This document shows, one piece after another, positions 11,071-24,903 of a DNA stretch of 64,000 bases; within the stretch, counting starts at the first letter, position 1, and each line of letters begins with the position of its first letter. The translations under genes and the position numbers were made by a program. Below the pieces are notes generated by a model, which was not told the DNA's origin, did not search any database, and worked only from the letters and a program-made list of their open reading frames with translations. Location: positions 10,001 through 74,000 of the forward strand of contig JAMWET010003558.1 of assembly GCA_024036415.1 (NCBI GenBank), in the 5' to 3' direction. The stretch comes from Prochilodus magdalenae (taxonomy: Eukaryota > Chordata > Actinopteri > Characiformes > Prochilodontidae).

Positions 11071-12790
11071 ATCAGTTCAGATCTTTGCATAACTTAGAAA
11101 ACTATATATTTATTATTCATATGTCGCAGCAGAGACACTGGAATAATAGCAAGGAGTGCATAGGAATCCTCAGAGAGTGCGAGTGGAGCAGGGAGGGAGG
11201 CAATGTGATTTTTTGGTCAGAGTGGCTTCTCTGCTAGTCAGTCTACTATCACTCCATCCCATAAGCCAGAGAGTTCTTTTTTTTTTTTTCCCCACGCTGC
11301 CTACCTATGGGGGACATTAAAGGGGACTAGATTGGACTGTCATTCTATGCCTGTACTTTCCAAAAAACAAAAAACCAGGGTTGCACAAAATGTTTAAATA
11401 GTCTTTTAATTAATAACACCCGCAAATCATGTAACTGATGCAAGACAATGCGTGGTGTCTTGTTCATACCTTGAAAATATGAAATAATTACCATAAGAAT
11501 GCGTCATCTGGAGATAACCGTGGAGCATTTTTTTTTTTACGCGTGAGCAAGAAGCGAGTAAAGAGCAGGAAAAACCTGGAGTGATTACAGAAATACTGCC
11601 ATTTCTCCACTCTACTCACATTTATGTAGAGATGTGAATTTGATGAGAAGTTATAGCAATAAACGTATAACATTTCATGAGATGTTACTGTTTTATTTTT
11701 AGTTATGTAACATCCTTTACATTTTGCCATAATTAATTTTTTATTGAAAAAAAAATGTCTTGTCACTTTAAGTTGCTAATACAACATATAACTTTAATGT
11801 GATTCATTGTGTAACTGACCAGGATATATATGTAATTACATTATTGCGTTTATTCTTATTGCAAGTAATAACTCTCAACCACAAAGGGTTAAAGGTGCCT
11901 TGTGCCCAATTGTCTTCCTCAAAATGGCTTTTAAAATGGATCATAAAATGTTAGGAAATGTTAAATGACAGTCATTCGTCACTGTAGCTCTTTTTATTAT
12001 TTTTTAAACGACTTTCTGATGGATTAGTCCCTTGTAGGCCATTATAGTCAGAATAGACTCTTGATTTGCAGTCAGCCACATGTTCCTCAACTTACATGTC
12101 CACTGATATTGGCTGCTGGCACATAGTAGATTCATACAAACCCAATGGATAGGCAGGTATTGAGATTTGCACTGCCCTTTTGGGCCACCAAGTCAGTGAA
12201 TCCTGCATCCAGAATGAAGAATTTGCAGCCAGAATTATAGAAACGTGTTTAATTTATGAAATGCATGCATATTTACTGTCAAGAAACTTCCTTTAATACC
12301 AAATCTAGAAACATGGCTGTCGTGTTAGCTATTGTGGTGGTTACATGTAGTGCTTTCTAACAGAATGTGATTTGACGCTGTAATTGTGTCTTTAAACAAA
12401 TAGACCTTAAATCTGGAGTGGGAGGCTGTGCAGTAGTGGGTTTGTTATTAATGGTAGACTTGGTGCCTAATATGTGAAGACCTAGCTCCTCCTGGAATTT
12501 GTTAAAAGACTAAAGCGAGTGGCCTCTGTTGGTTTCTGTGTAGTCTTCCTATGTGCAATGTGCTGTTTCGTTGTCATCCAGAGGTTTATTTTCTTGGCTT
12601 AAAATGAGGCAGAAGCAGTACCATCCTGATCATGTGTATAGTGACAGTCATGGGCTGGAAGTTAGGGAACCAGTCTTGTGACCGCAGGGTTGCTGTTCGT
12701 TTCCCTAAATTGACAGTAACTACTGAGGTGGCCTTGAGCAGAGCACCTGTGGGGGTTAGGTGCCCACCGCTCCGGGTGTGTTTCTGTGTT

Positions 12791-12795
<5 letters not shown>

Positions 12796-12821
<26 letters not shown>

Positions 12822-12836
12822 TCACGTGTGTGTGTG
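12796..12836. repeat. (GT)n microsatellite
   Basis: GT dinucleotide run interrupted once by 'ttcacgt'. Confidence 0.9.
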
Positions 12837-15189
12837 TATATTTTAGGAGATGTATAATAAAACACTGATAACTATATCACTGAAGAAAATGGTTATCTTG
12901 TTCAAGCACGTTTGCTAAAAATGTGACCTGTTCAGCATACATTTACATAGTTAACAAACATGAGTTAATAAAGCAAAGAAATCCAGTTTATTCTATGTTT
13001 GCAAATTTTTTACATCTAAACATTTCAGACCATCAATTTCCTTTTAAAATGATATCAAGTAATAAAAATGGTGTTTTTAAATGGTGATTTCATTTGCTGG
13101 CCCTATCTGGAAAAAGTAACTGTCCCCATAGCTATTAATCAACCAGTTAACCAGTCAAATTCAATTGACTTTTGGGTTCAGTTTCACTGCCACACCCAGA
13201 TATAATCACTACCAGACCTGCTGAAGATAAACGTCACTGAAATAAAACCTGTCTGGCAATGTGAAGCAGCTAGAGGGTCTCAAACAGGACACAATGTCAC
13301 TTTATAATGAGAACTAAAAGAAAGTCATTGATTATTATTTGAAAAAAAAAATTGCATTTTATGTTTACGTATTATTTGTATCTTAAAATTAGTTGGATCA
13401 TCTGAAACATTTCTATGTGAAATAGTAGAGATCGACTGAGGGCAGATGAAGTGCTGTGAAAAAGTAACAAGCTGCTGTTTCCATTTAAAGTTCACTCTTT
13501 CTTTGTAGTTGAATATAAACCTGACATAAAAGCCTTTGTTTTCATTTACACGTTTTACAGCCAGCAAAATATTGCATTAACAGGGCAGTTGAAATTGCAT
13601 TGTGCAGTTTTGTTTTTATTATCTGCGCAGTTCACAACCAGAGGGTGAACCTTTCAACCTCCTGTTGTTCATTTTATGAAACCTCCTCCTCTCAAATTGG
13701 CTTTGTAAAGTAATTGCTGATCTCCACAAGCCATATCTGCAAAGCTAAAAAAGGCGCTGCTTCTGATCTCCCTGGGGCACCTAAGCGACAAAAAGGGCCC
13801 TCCTACCTGACCTCTCTGACATGAAAACCATTTCCACTTGACACACAGACACATCGGACACCCCAGTGCTCCCACTACAGTTCTCCTTTCCTTAAAGCTG
13901 TTTGCTTCATAAACCAGAGCAGGAACAGTGGCTTGGCTTGACGGTCATTATTTACTTGATGTTCATCCAGTTGGGCGGTATGACGAGTTGGTCCATATTT
14001 TACATTCAGTATGTAATCAATAGGTTATCTGTTAATCAATAGGACTAAATCTGGGATGAGAGATTAGATAACCAATGAGAGCATTAGTCTTAGCCACAGA
14101 TGCTCCGTCCACACTGTTTTCTTCAGTGCTTTAGCTTGACCACGCTGTCAGGATTCTGCATTCTGATTGGTTATCCACACTTCCATATAGACACACTTTC
14201 CTTTGTAGACACATGGTTTTGCATTTATTCCAGGTTCAACCTAACAAACAGTAGTCTCAGTTGCAGACGTGACGCCATGTCGTGTACCACTGTGCAGAGG
14301 GATCCCCCTGTATTCACCTGCATCCATTCTGTACACCACCCTTCCTCACAGATGAGCTCCTAATGATATAATGACATGTTAGATCAGTGACTTAGGCCTG
14401 GGTTGATGGAAGAGTATTCTATGATTACAGTGGAGTCATTATGAATCAAATGGAATATTAAACTACCTCCGTATACCTCCAAAATCTTTTTACAAGGCCA
14501 GTGACCGTGCTCACCTGCTTTTGAATTGGTGCATCAAATCTAACTGTATAGGAAGATTAAGAAAAGGTTTTTCACTCAAAAGGAATGTTATTTTCTGTGC
14601 AGATGCACTTGCCAACAAAATCAGCTTAGTCCTTCTAAAATGATTATTTTTTTCCATATAGAGCTTGATAAATGGATGCAATCTCTGTATCCATGAAAAG
14701 ATGGCATAGCCACAGAGTAGTGACCTAATAAAACATTTTCAGTGCAACAAACAGCAAATTGTTTGACATGTTCTCTTTCTGTATTATTTACCTGCTAGTC
14801 CTGATCATAAATCATTTGCAAGATCTACTATTACTTCCCAGACCCCCTAGATGTTGGTATATATGTTTTTACATTCTTGAGAGCTCATAAATCAAATTAT
14901 TTGTTTGGATCGGATCAAATGGTTGGCTTTAAAATCTGTCACTGATTTAAAAAAAAAATAAATCTGGGAAGGAGCCCAGTGTCATTATCTATTCAGTTTA
15001 TCTACCAGTTTATTGTATTTAGCTATGTGCATAATGCATAACAAGGCTCCACATTGGCGGGAAAAAATGAGAAGCAATTGTTTATTGTGATGAATGAATA
15101 CATCTGCCTACTCTCCCATTCCTCTTCTATCAGCTAGTGATTTAGGTATTTGCTGTTGTAGGAGGTTGCAGCCGAATACTGGTTTCATG

Positions 15190-15560
15190 GTTTCAAGTTT
15201 CAGGTTTTAGATTTATTTGTCCTTTGCACAACATGTCAGGACATTTATGCATTGAAATGCTTGTGGAGAGGCTCAGGTTAATACTGTACAGCAGGACAAA
15301 ATTATATACATACTAAAAATATTAAAATAAAGAGATATAAAAGAGAAATATTAAGTAAATACAAAATACACAAAATACAGAATATACAAAGACTGGAGGA
15401 ATCTGTAGAAATTCTCTGATATGTACATTTATTAGACAGGGATAGACTGAGAGAGAGCGAAGGTATAATATAAATATGTATATATGTCTGTTGTTTAAAG
15501 TGATATTGTCCATAGCGGTGATATATTAAGAATATTAAAAATAATAGTGTGGAACCTGAC
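15190..15560. repeat. Probable dispersed repeat (LINE tail or similar)
   Basis: The stretch starts 'tttgtcctttgcacaacatg' (near 15218) and runs into an A-rich tail with repeated 'aaatacaaaatacacaaaatac'-like units. It resembles a repeat beginning near 55800 ('ttattgtcccaatacagggc') in layout, not closely in sequence. No coding remnant is seen. Confidence 0.3.
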
Positions 15561-17678
15561 GGCTTGTGGTTAAAAACTGTTCATTAGCCAAATTAGAGAA
15601 TCAGTGATATGGTATGGCTTGAGAGTTGGTGATATTGGGAGGGGAAAAATGCAACCGAACAGGGAATCTCACCTGCACATGTGCAACTCTTCAATTGGCT
15701 GTCAAGGCCAGAGCCTTGTAGCTGTTCTATGATGCCAGCAGGGAGAATTAATGTCGGGTTTGTTTTACGCTGTAAATTGAATTAATAAAGCGTTCAGCAA
15801 CAGTAACCATTTGTTTATTATATATATTATTCTTAGTATGAGTTTACTACCAATGCACAGACAGGAACGTTAGCTAAGGTAACTTTTCATTAGCGTTTCT
15901 CTGTTTATCAGTAAGTCTGTCTGCCTTTCTCTGTGTACATTTCAAGCCAGATGTGATGTGCTTTCTGTAGCGCATTTTGACTGGGAGGCAAGTCAGAGGT
16001 TACATATCTGTATCCTATGAGCTACAGACACACTTGCCTTAATCTGACCCCATATCGCACATACAAACTGACCAGCTCAGAGGGCTGAATTAAGTGTGTG
16101 AGTGTGTGAGTGTGTGCATGCGCAAGTTTATAATCGGTTAGAGCACTTTTGATGACATGTCTCACAATTTTATCTCACCATGAAAATCTCCCATCACTGC
16201 AACCCTAGATACAACATGACCACAGTATAACTTAATATAGTGCCAGAGCGTTGTATAAAGAGAACAATTCAGATAATATACAGAACTCCATATGTGTGTT
16301 AATTGATGTTTGTTCTTCGCGTCTGCAGCTCAGAATCATGCTACAGGGCTACGTAAAAAAATACACAGAATATTACTACTGCTCCCTCTCCCTCTTTGAC
16401 GTCTTTCCTCTCCTCCGCCACGTCTCGCTGCCATGAATTATTAATTTTTGATAAGTCCAGATTAGCGCCCCCCTCTTTTCTCCTGTGAATAAAGCAACCA
16501 AAGAACGTGAAGTGCAGACATCCTCACTTGCACTCCCTTTTCCTTATCCTTCTTATCTCTCCATTTTAATCTTTCCCTTTCATCTCTCTATCTCCCTGTG
16601 ACGGTGTGTTTGTAATTGGTAGCTCTTCTGCGCTGATCAGTTTTGTGTTGAGTTCTGTAAAGGTTAAAGCTACAGTGTGCAGAATGATAAGGCGGCTATT
16701 TGATCCATCTGAAAAGCCAGCTTCAGCCTGTAAGCTGGTAGAAGGGGGACAGAAGTACAATCACAAAGGAGGCAAAAGAGCTTGATGATTATTTTAGTTG
16801 GCAGTTAGTTCACGCTGTTACTCAGATCACCCCTGAGTGAGTACAGACAGTTGATTTACAGCCGTAGTAGACTGAGGGAAGAGGGACAACTGAATGCGTT
16901 GTCCTGTAAACACTGAGCACGACCGCATTCTGTCAAAGCTCTGCTCTTCACTCTTTCATTCATGTTCTCTCTCTCACCTGCTTTTCTGGGTCTTGTGCTT
17001 CTGGTCTTCTTCCCTTCTTCCTTCTTTCACCCCACAGCCCTTCAAAGAAAGAGAGCACAAAGAGATTCATGGCTTTTTCTCTGCTGTTGCAATCTTGTGT
17101 GAATACCTCAGCACGCCATTAATCTTGGCGAAGTATGGGGACATTGTGTGTATGTGGGTATGTGTGCGGACATGCGTGTGTGTGTGTGTGTGTGCATTTG
17201 CCGGTCAGACAAAGGGATGTAAATAACATCAGTAGGGTTGGCGCCTTGAGATGGACAAGAATTACTGCTGTAGGTTGCTGATGCCAACTCAAAGGACATT
17301 TACTAGACAGGGTTCATTGATGAAATGTAATATTCAGTTGTATCCTAGACCTGCAGTCCAAAACAAAAATGGTAAAGGAAGAATAAAAATGATGGTAAAA
17401 AAAGAATAGGACGTTTATGAAGCATGAATCTGTCTTCTGATTTTTTTTCTAGAAGGACCATGTCTTTTATACAATTCAAGTATATTCCTGAAATCAAAGT
17501 GGGATTGTAGTAGGCTTGTTTTATTATAGGTGTGGTCAATAAGTAAATATTGTTTTCCTGGTCTGCATTTTGGAGCTGCGCTGAGTATGCAGTTTAGTCT
17601 TGATTCATTGCAAAGTGTGAAATGAGTTGTCATTTTCTCTTTCCCTCACCCCTTTCTTTGTCCTCTTTCCCACTGCAG

Positions 17679-17808
17679 GGAGACAGTTCTGTTGGCACTG
17701 GCGGTAGCATGTCTGAACTTCTTTGCCCAAACCAACTGGACAGGGCCTCCTGTTAGCTTGCAAATCTCGGACTTCCTTCCTGCGGCCCTCCTGGAGTCTT
17801 ACTCTGAG
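17679..17808 (+). CDS. ttc27: ttc27 exon 3
   Basis: The acceptor is a good pyrimidine tract ending CACTGCAG and the donor is GAG|GTACTT. Entry is phase 2 and exit phase 0. The translation includes ETVLLALAVACLNFFAQTNW and TGPPVSLQISDFLPAALLES, matching the TTC27 'LFVQSNWTGP' block. That NWTGP motif is one of the best landmarks of the family's N-terminal half. Confidence 0.95.
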
Positions 17809-18816
17809 GTACTTTTCCAGGCTAGAAGCAAAAACCTTTTCAGTCAAAAGCACAGATTTGTTTTTTCTATATTAGCTCCAAAGCTTATCCATGCTGTTGA
17901 TTAAACGGTGTTGAGTATTAAAGTATAGAATTTTCACAACATCATGTCAATGTCATCCATGTTGTGTTTTAGTCTAATTTTGTCTTTGAAGACATGTTAT
18001 AGATATCGATCTGTATACCTGAAATATGTCTAAAGAATATTAATATTTAGGGAATGGAAATACATTTTTACAAGCGTGTTCTGACCTATATTTTAATTCT
18101 ATCAGTCATGTGAACATTGTAACAATTTAACTGTGCCTTAGAATAGAAAACTGTATTTATGTCATAATTGAATAATGAGAGATTGAAAATAAGTTCTGAG
18201 TTTGTAAAAGAGCTCTGTTAGAACAAACTGTTTCCACAATCTAAGACTGTTACGTAACTACCGGACCTTCCTCAAAACGATGCCCCCAAAATTTAAATAC
18301 ACCAGCTGAAGTTACAGCCCAGCAGAAGCAGCGACAGTGGGTCAAGAGCAGTGGCCAGTTCTAGAGCAGTCCCTGAGGCACCTTTAATCCTGTTCATCCA
18401 TCAGTGAGCATAAGAGTCATTTTCATACGAGGCTTTGAGGAAAAAAAAAAAGCCCACCTGTTTTGTTACACCATAAATTCTACTGTTGCTGGCAGATGGT
18501 GTTCATGGCTGTGAAGGGGATATCCGACACGTTTCAAAGAATTCTGATTGTCCATGGTTGATCATTTTTAACTAGGCTGAAATTGGCTTACTTCTTTTCC
18601 TGCATTTCAATTAAATGCCAGTTTGTTTTGCAAATGCTCCATTCCACTTTATAATGACACGGCTTTTAAGGTGGAATGTAAAATCGCAAAACAAGGTGGT
18701 CAATAGAAAACCAACTTGAGTGCGCACATCAACATGGTAATGCACAGCGTGTAATGCATTATTAAAATAAATGAAATAACTGCTTTTTTAAAGGCTAAAA
18801 GAACAAATAAATATAT

Positions 18817-19068
18817 ATCGTCGCTGTCCAAAGAAAAACATGTATCTCCATTTTTGTTGATTTTTTACTTTTATGCCTCATTTGATCACATGAGCCGCCC
18901 TTTACACTGGGTAGAAATTTCATGAAGAATGAACCAACAGAAACGGCCCAAAACCGTTTGGAAAGACTTCTGGTTCCATTGACTTCCATTCAATTGAATA
19001 AGGTTTTTGGCCTCTCCTGTAAAGTTGCCGTTTTGGAGATACCTGTTTTTCTTTGGACAGCGACAATA
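18817..19068. mobile_element. MITE with ~32-bp terminal inverted repeats
   Basis: The left end 'gtcgctgtccaaagaaaaac' (18820-18839) reappears in reverse complement at the right end ('gtttttctttggacagcgac', 19045-19064), and similarity extends to 'gtatctcca' on both sides. About 250 bp, no coding capacity. The target duplication is unclear because the left flank is AT-rich. Confidence 0.85.
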
Positions 19069-19073
19069 TTCAT

Positions 19074-19823
19074 TAGGTATGCACCGAAAGTTTGGCAACC
19101 GAAATATTTCGGACAAAATGGCAGAAAATGGCGAATAAGGGTTTTTAATGACCCTGTTACTTTTTCTTGTTTTCGGATGTAGACGGGAACCAGAGCAGAA
19201 CTTTTACATGGATCCAGAGCTAGCTCCAGCTGCTAAGGGGTTAAACCCCCTTTGTTTTTCCACAGTGGGTCACATGCGAAGAACACAATGACACTTTCCA
19301 GCTTTTATTCAGTTTAAAGCATTCAAGCCGAACGAAGCTCCAGACAGAGTGAAGACCACAACAGAGGCGCTACAGAAAAGCAGAAAGACAGCAGTTTCTC
19401 AGTGCGCACATACACACGGACACACATTCACGCTCTCTCATCTAAGCATTCCGTGTGGCCCACCTGCCAGATGGGTTAATGGCCCTTGGGTGGACTTCTC
19501 CCGGTAGCAAGTTGTGTGCCACATATGCACCACATTAGGGCCACTCGTGCCAGAGGTGGACCAGATCTGTTTTGGGACAGGTGGGCCAAAAGCATGTTGT
19601 AAATATGTGAGCCACCTTTGGCTCACGGCAGATTGCCTGTGCTGACCGAGGGCCGGCAGTGCCGTATCTTTGCCAGATGTGGCCCATATCCACTTGCTAT
19701 CTGGGATTTAGTCTATTTAATATATGCAATGGTGAAAAAGTGGCAAAGTGTTCAGTATTCGGCCTTCTGCCAAATGTTTCTTTTTGTTAGACTTCGGCCA
19801 AAAAAACCTTTGGTGCATTCCTA
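19074..19823. mobile_element. hAT-like non-autonomous element
   Basis: The left terminus TAGGTATGCACCGAAAG and the right terminus CTTTGGTGCATTCCTA are imperfect inverted repeats of hAT type. The flanks 'atattcat' (19066-19073) and 'atacttat' (19824-19831) match at 6 of 8 positions, consistent with an aged 8-bp target duplication. The interior includes a segment with repeated 'gccagatg' and 'ggcccac' words (about 19455-19710) that is common in fish repeats. No transposase is present. Confidence 0.75.
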
Positions 19824-19837
19824 ATACTTATTTTTCA

Positions 19838-20553
19838 TAGAGATGCATTGATATCATTTTTTTGGACGTAAGAGTACATGGTTTTGAATGCTCGCTGTTA
19901 CTGAGTCTGATACCATAATGAATTTCTTCTAATTAAATAGTTGTTAGTGTAAATAAGTGCAGTCTACCTTAACAGTTAATCATTAAAACCTAGCTGATTT
20001 AAATGACCTGTGGTAGCAAGTGGTATGCTGCATTAGTCAACTTGGATCGAATAGCACTGCAGTGGAGAAGAGCAGGTTCTGGTCTACGTCAGAATAGCTT
20101 CAAGTAAAGCATGTTTCGTAGTTTTTACCCCCACATCTTATCTGTCTCAGCAGCAGTCTCTGTAGCACAGTTGCAGCAGCAATCACAGCCAAGGCTAACA
20201 AGGCTATCGTACCCGATGAGCTCACGTTTTAAGTTTTGGCTGGTTGATTGAGCTGTGATGTCGACTTTATTGCCCCGTTTGGCCTCTGTGTCTCTATAAA
20301 TCATAGTGTTTTCCACACAGCATATTCCACACAGTGTATTCCAAAGTAGAATGCGTCTGCAGTCATATGTGTGAGCAGCCCCTCGTTCACAGCCTCCTCC
20401 AGTTGTTAGTTCACTAGTATGACAGCGTACATTAGGCTTATGTCACATGGTTGTCAGAATGATGGTACTGGTGAATTTCTATGAGGATGAGGTACGAGTA
20501 AATGTGCTTGCTAACTGATACCTGATACCTGCATTGATATCAATGCATCCCTA
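19838..20553. mobile_element. Second hAT-like non-autonomous element
   Basis: Inverted termini TAGAGATGCATTGATATCA (left) and TGATATCAATGCATCCCTA (right). Flanks 'atttttca' and 'atgtttta' agree at 6 of 8 positions. It begins only 14 bp after the previous hAT-like element ends. The interior has no transposase-like frame. Confidence 0.75.
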
Positions 20554-20703
20554 ATGTTTTATATAGGCGCAGATAAACAAATAAGTATTGCTGTGTAATG
20601 GCCTCACACAACTAAACCACAATGCAATCCTGGTGTTTGTTTTTCCTGACTTGTCGATCAGGATGGAATAGATTTTGAGCTGTGCACGTATGTAGGTTTT
20701 GTA

Positions 20704-20870
20704 ATTGGCCTTTTAGTCTAATGGCCAAGTTGCTCAGCCCCCACGTGGGAGAGCAGGGTTCAGTCCCAGCACAGGGATACACTCATTAGGCTTCTAACAC
20801 TTTGTGCTAGACCTTATTATGTCAATGTAATGATGTCTAGTGCTGCCTGTATCAAGTAATTTGATCCGTC
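20704..20870 (+). mobile_element. Candidate tRNA-derived SINE
   Basis: An A-box match TAGTCTAATGG (20714-20724) and a B-box-like GGTTCAGTCCC (20757-20767) stand at about the spacing seen in a tRNA. The tRNA-like part does not fold into a normal tRNA with a matching acceptor stem, so it is better called a SINE head. The 3' limit is uncertain. Confidence 0.45.
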
Positions 20871-21544
20871 ATCACTGGTCTTAACCTAAGTGGATAATCA
20901 GATTGTGATGGAAATATGATTTACCGCCCAGCCCTAGTGCGTATGTGGGTGCACACACATTATTGGTGCTACTTGTTCATGAATGTGAGTGGGTTCTATG
21001 AGCGAGTTAGGAAGCATACTGGTAGGGAGGGAGGGTGTGCTCCAACCCGGTGATGTATAGAGTGTCTTGGTGACCCCTGGCAGGCCTTTGCTCACGATAA
21101 TGAGGATGTATGGAGGCTGGAGGGAGGACAGGCCATAGGCAGGAACCACGCTAATGAAGCCTCTTAGGGCCTCCAATTATACCGGGGTGAAGACATGCCT
21201 CACTTTGTCGCCCTGTGGATCCTCCTGAGCTCACATGAGACACGCTGCACTGCTATGTGTTTGTGTGTATGTGTATGCATAGCTCTCAGGAGGGAAACCT
21301 TTCTGCTGTCCTACAGCTTCCTGTGCCTGATTTATCTGTCCAGTACTAGAAAGGGGGAGACCTTTTATATTAGTCAGAGTGGCTTGCATGGAGATAATCC
21401 CTCTTGAGAATATAAATGAAAAAAAAAAAACGTATCTGCAGTTTGCAATATTTGTGACTGTGTGCAAGTTTGGGGCTGTATTTGTGTATGCTTGTCCTTA
21501 CCGTGCTTCCAATTGGATCTAACTGGATGTCCCTGTGCCGATAG

Positions 21545-21685
21545 CCTGGAGCCTTGACCTCGGCGCTGTTGTCATGTCTGTTGTTGGATGGCGAGTCTGT
21601 GTACAGCCTGGTATCCAACCCTCTCCTGCTGCTGCTCGCCAGAGTTCTACTGGTCAACTGTGCTGCAAAGCTGGAAAGTCTGCAG
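21545..21685 (+). CDS. ttc27: ttc27 exon 4
   Basis: The acceptor is GCCGATAG|CCTGG and the donor CAG|GTGAGC. The exon is 141 nt, phase 0 to phase 0, so skipping it would keep the frame. It encodes [20 protein letters not shown], then [20 protein letters not shown] and AKLESLQ. The LDGESxYSL and LLLLAR motifs are conserved in TTC27. A long (GT)n microsatellite begins about 10 nt past the donor. Confidence 0.95.
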
Positions 21686-21696
21686 GTGAGCCAATG

Positions 21697-21699
21697 TGT

Positions 21700-21742
<43 letters not shown>
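21697..21742. repeat. (GT)n microsatellite next to the exon 4 donor
   Basis: Run of GT beginning about 10 nt past the exon 4 donor (GTGAGC), interrupted by a 'ct'. Confidence 0.9.
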
Positions 21743-21743
<1 letters not shown>

Positions 21744-22360
21744 ACCTGCTTATTTAATGGAGAAATATCCTTTAAATTATATATGAAGTATAAATGTAAC
21801 TGTGAGCTCATTATTTTGTTATGTCTTCATTAAAACTGCTGGAAATTGCATGGTGGAGGACTAAGCTTAATTGGTGTTTAAAAAGCGTTATTACCTGATA
21901 AATGCACTAGTGTGTGTGTGTGTTATGCCTTCGTTAGTGTTCCTGGATTTCCACCCTCACTCCCTTTATTGTTGGGCAATTTATGGCTCTCTGTGTTGTC
22001 GCTGTAAATCTCACTCTGTCGATGCACTACTTAGAAACAGGAAGAGAGAGTGAGAAGAAAATAATTCAGAAGGCTTAGTAAATACTACAGTTAATTTATG
22101 TTTCATTTTGTGTGTGTGTGTGTGTGTGCGGGCAGAGACGCATAACTCAAACCCAGGCAGGTAATTAGAGTGAAGCTGGTGGTGGTTCTGGGAGTTCAGC
22201 TGCTTGTGTATAGCATGCTTATATTAGTCCTTTGCGTTGTTTGGTCTCTCGTGTATGTCTATGTCTATTTTTCCTTTACATTTGTCTGTTAATTGCACTA
22301 TGAGATATTAGAGTTGAACTAGTGAAATGTTTTTTTTTTTTTTTTTTTTTGTATAGTACT

Positions 22361-24075
<1,715 letters not shown>

Positions 24076-24091
24076 TATATATATATATATA

Positions 24092-24143
<52 letters not shown>

Positions 24144-24185
24144 TTATTATTATTAATTTTTTTTTAATATTTTTTTTATTTTTTA
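24076..24185. repeat. (TA)n(ATT)n microsatellite
   Basis: The TA tract that hosts the Tc1 insertion continues to about 24094, then (ATT)n runs to about 24143 and decays into T-rich sequence. Confidence 0.95.
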
Positions 24186-24240
24186 TTATTATTATGTGTT
24201 CTAAACATAGCATTTGGCTAACAAAGGTGTCAGTCTTTAA

Positions 24241-24903
24241 CAGTGGTGGACAGTGAGGAAGTAAATGTAATTAGTTTCCATTCTGGACGACTTTTTACTT
24301 CAACTCCAGTACATTTCAGAGTCTAATATCATTTACTCCAATACATTATGCGCAATTTGACGTTCCTTTCAACTTATGTTCATGTAAAACTGATGCAAAA
24401 AAGGCTAGTAGAAAGAAACTAATTTGTGAATCTGTGTTTAAAATTTTTACGTTTTTACTAAATTTAAACTAGTAACTATGTTGCAAATAAACTTAAACCG
24501 ACACTTTGCTTGTTTGCAAAAATCTTATTTTGTAGTTCCTCTTAACAGCATTTTTTTGCCATCAGTGTTCTGAGCTTATGATTATTTGAATAGAGATCAG
24601 TGTCAGACTAATTAATGAGCTTCTATTAAAGACTGGTGGACTAATAGAGACACTAGAGTCTCTTCACCTACACTGAGCTGATGAAGAGTCCTGTTCCAGA
24701 AATGATAATAGGACATTAGAGCCATAATAAATCAGACTCCTGTTACTCTCCATACTTAAGTACATCTGAAGGTACATACTGTAGTACTATTACTCCAGTG
24801 GAGGTCTAAAGGGAGGAACCTCTACTGACACTGGAGGAGTATTTTACGCTGTGGATCTCTGCTTTAACTCAAGCACACGGTTTGTGTACTTTGTCCACCG
24901 CTG
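24241..24903. mobile_element. hAT-like non-autonomous element with 8-bp target duplication
   Basis: Termini CAGTGGTGGACA (left) and TGTCCACCGCTG (right) are inverted repeats. The flanking octamers GTCTTTAA (24233-24240) and GTCATTAA (24904-24911) differ at one position and are the expected hAT-type duplication. The 663-bp interior has no transposase-like frame. Confidence 0.85.

Larger units (their letters stand above)
10074..17678 (+). other. ttc27 intron 2
   Basis: GT-AG intron, 7.6 kb, phase 2. It contains a long (TA)n tract, (GT)n tracts near 12796-12835 and 17174-17194, and a probable dispersed repeat at 15190-15560. I see no exon, RNA gene or transposase trace in the remaining stretches (11070-12795, 12836-15189, 15561-17173). 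Confidence 0.75.
17809..21544 (+). other. ttc27 intron 3
   Basis: GT-AG intron, 3.7 kb, phase 0. Nothing is recognised in 17809-18816. The middle holds three adjacent non-autonomous DNA transposons (18817-20553) and a SINE candidate (20704-20870). The last 600 bp shows only short GT tracts near 21257-21280. Confidence 0.8.

Noticed and set aside
10824..11090. 88-residue minus-strand frame rich in Tyr/Ile
   Set aside because: Translation of the (TA)n microsatellite.
20704..20775. tRNA gene
   Set aside because: Box-like promoter words are present, but the arms do not form a normal tRNA cloverleaf; a SINE is more likely.
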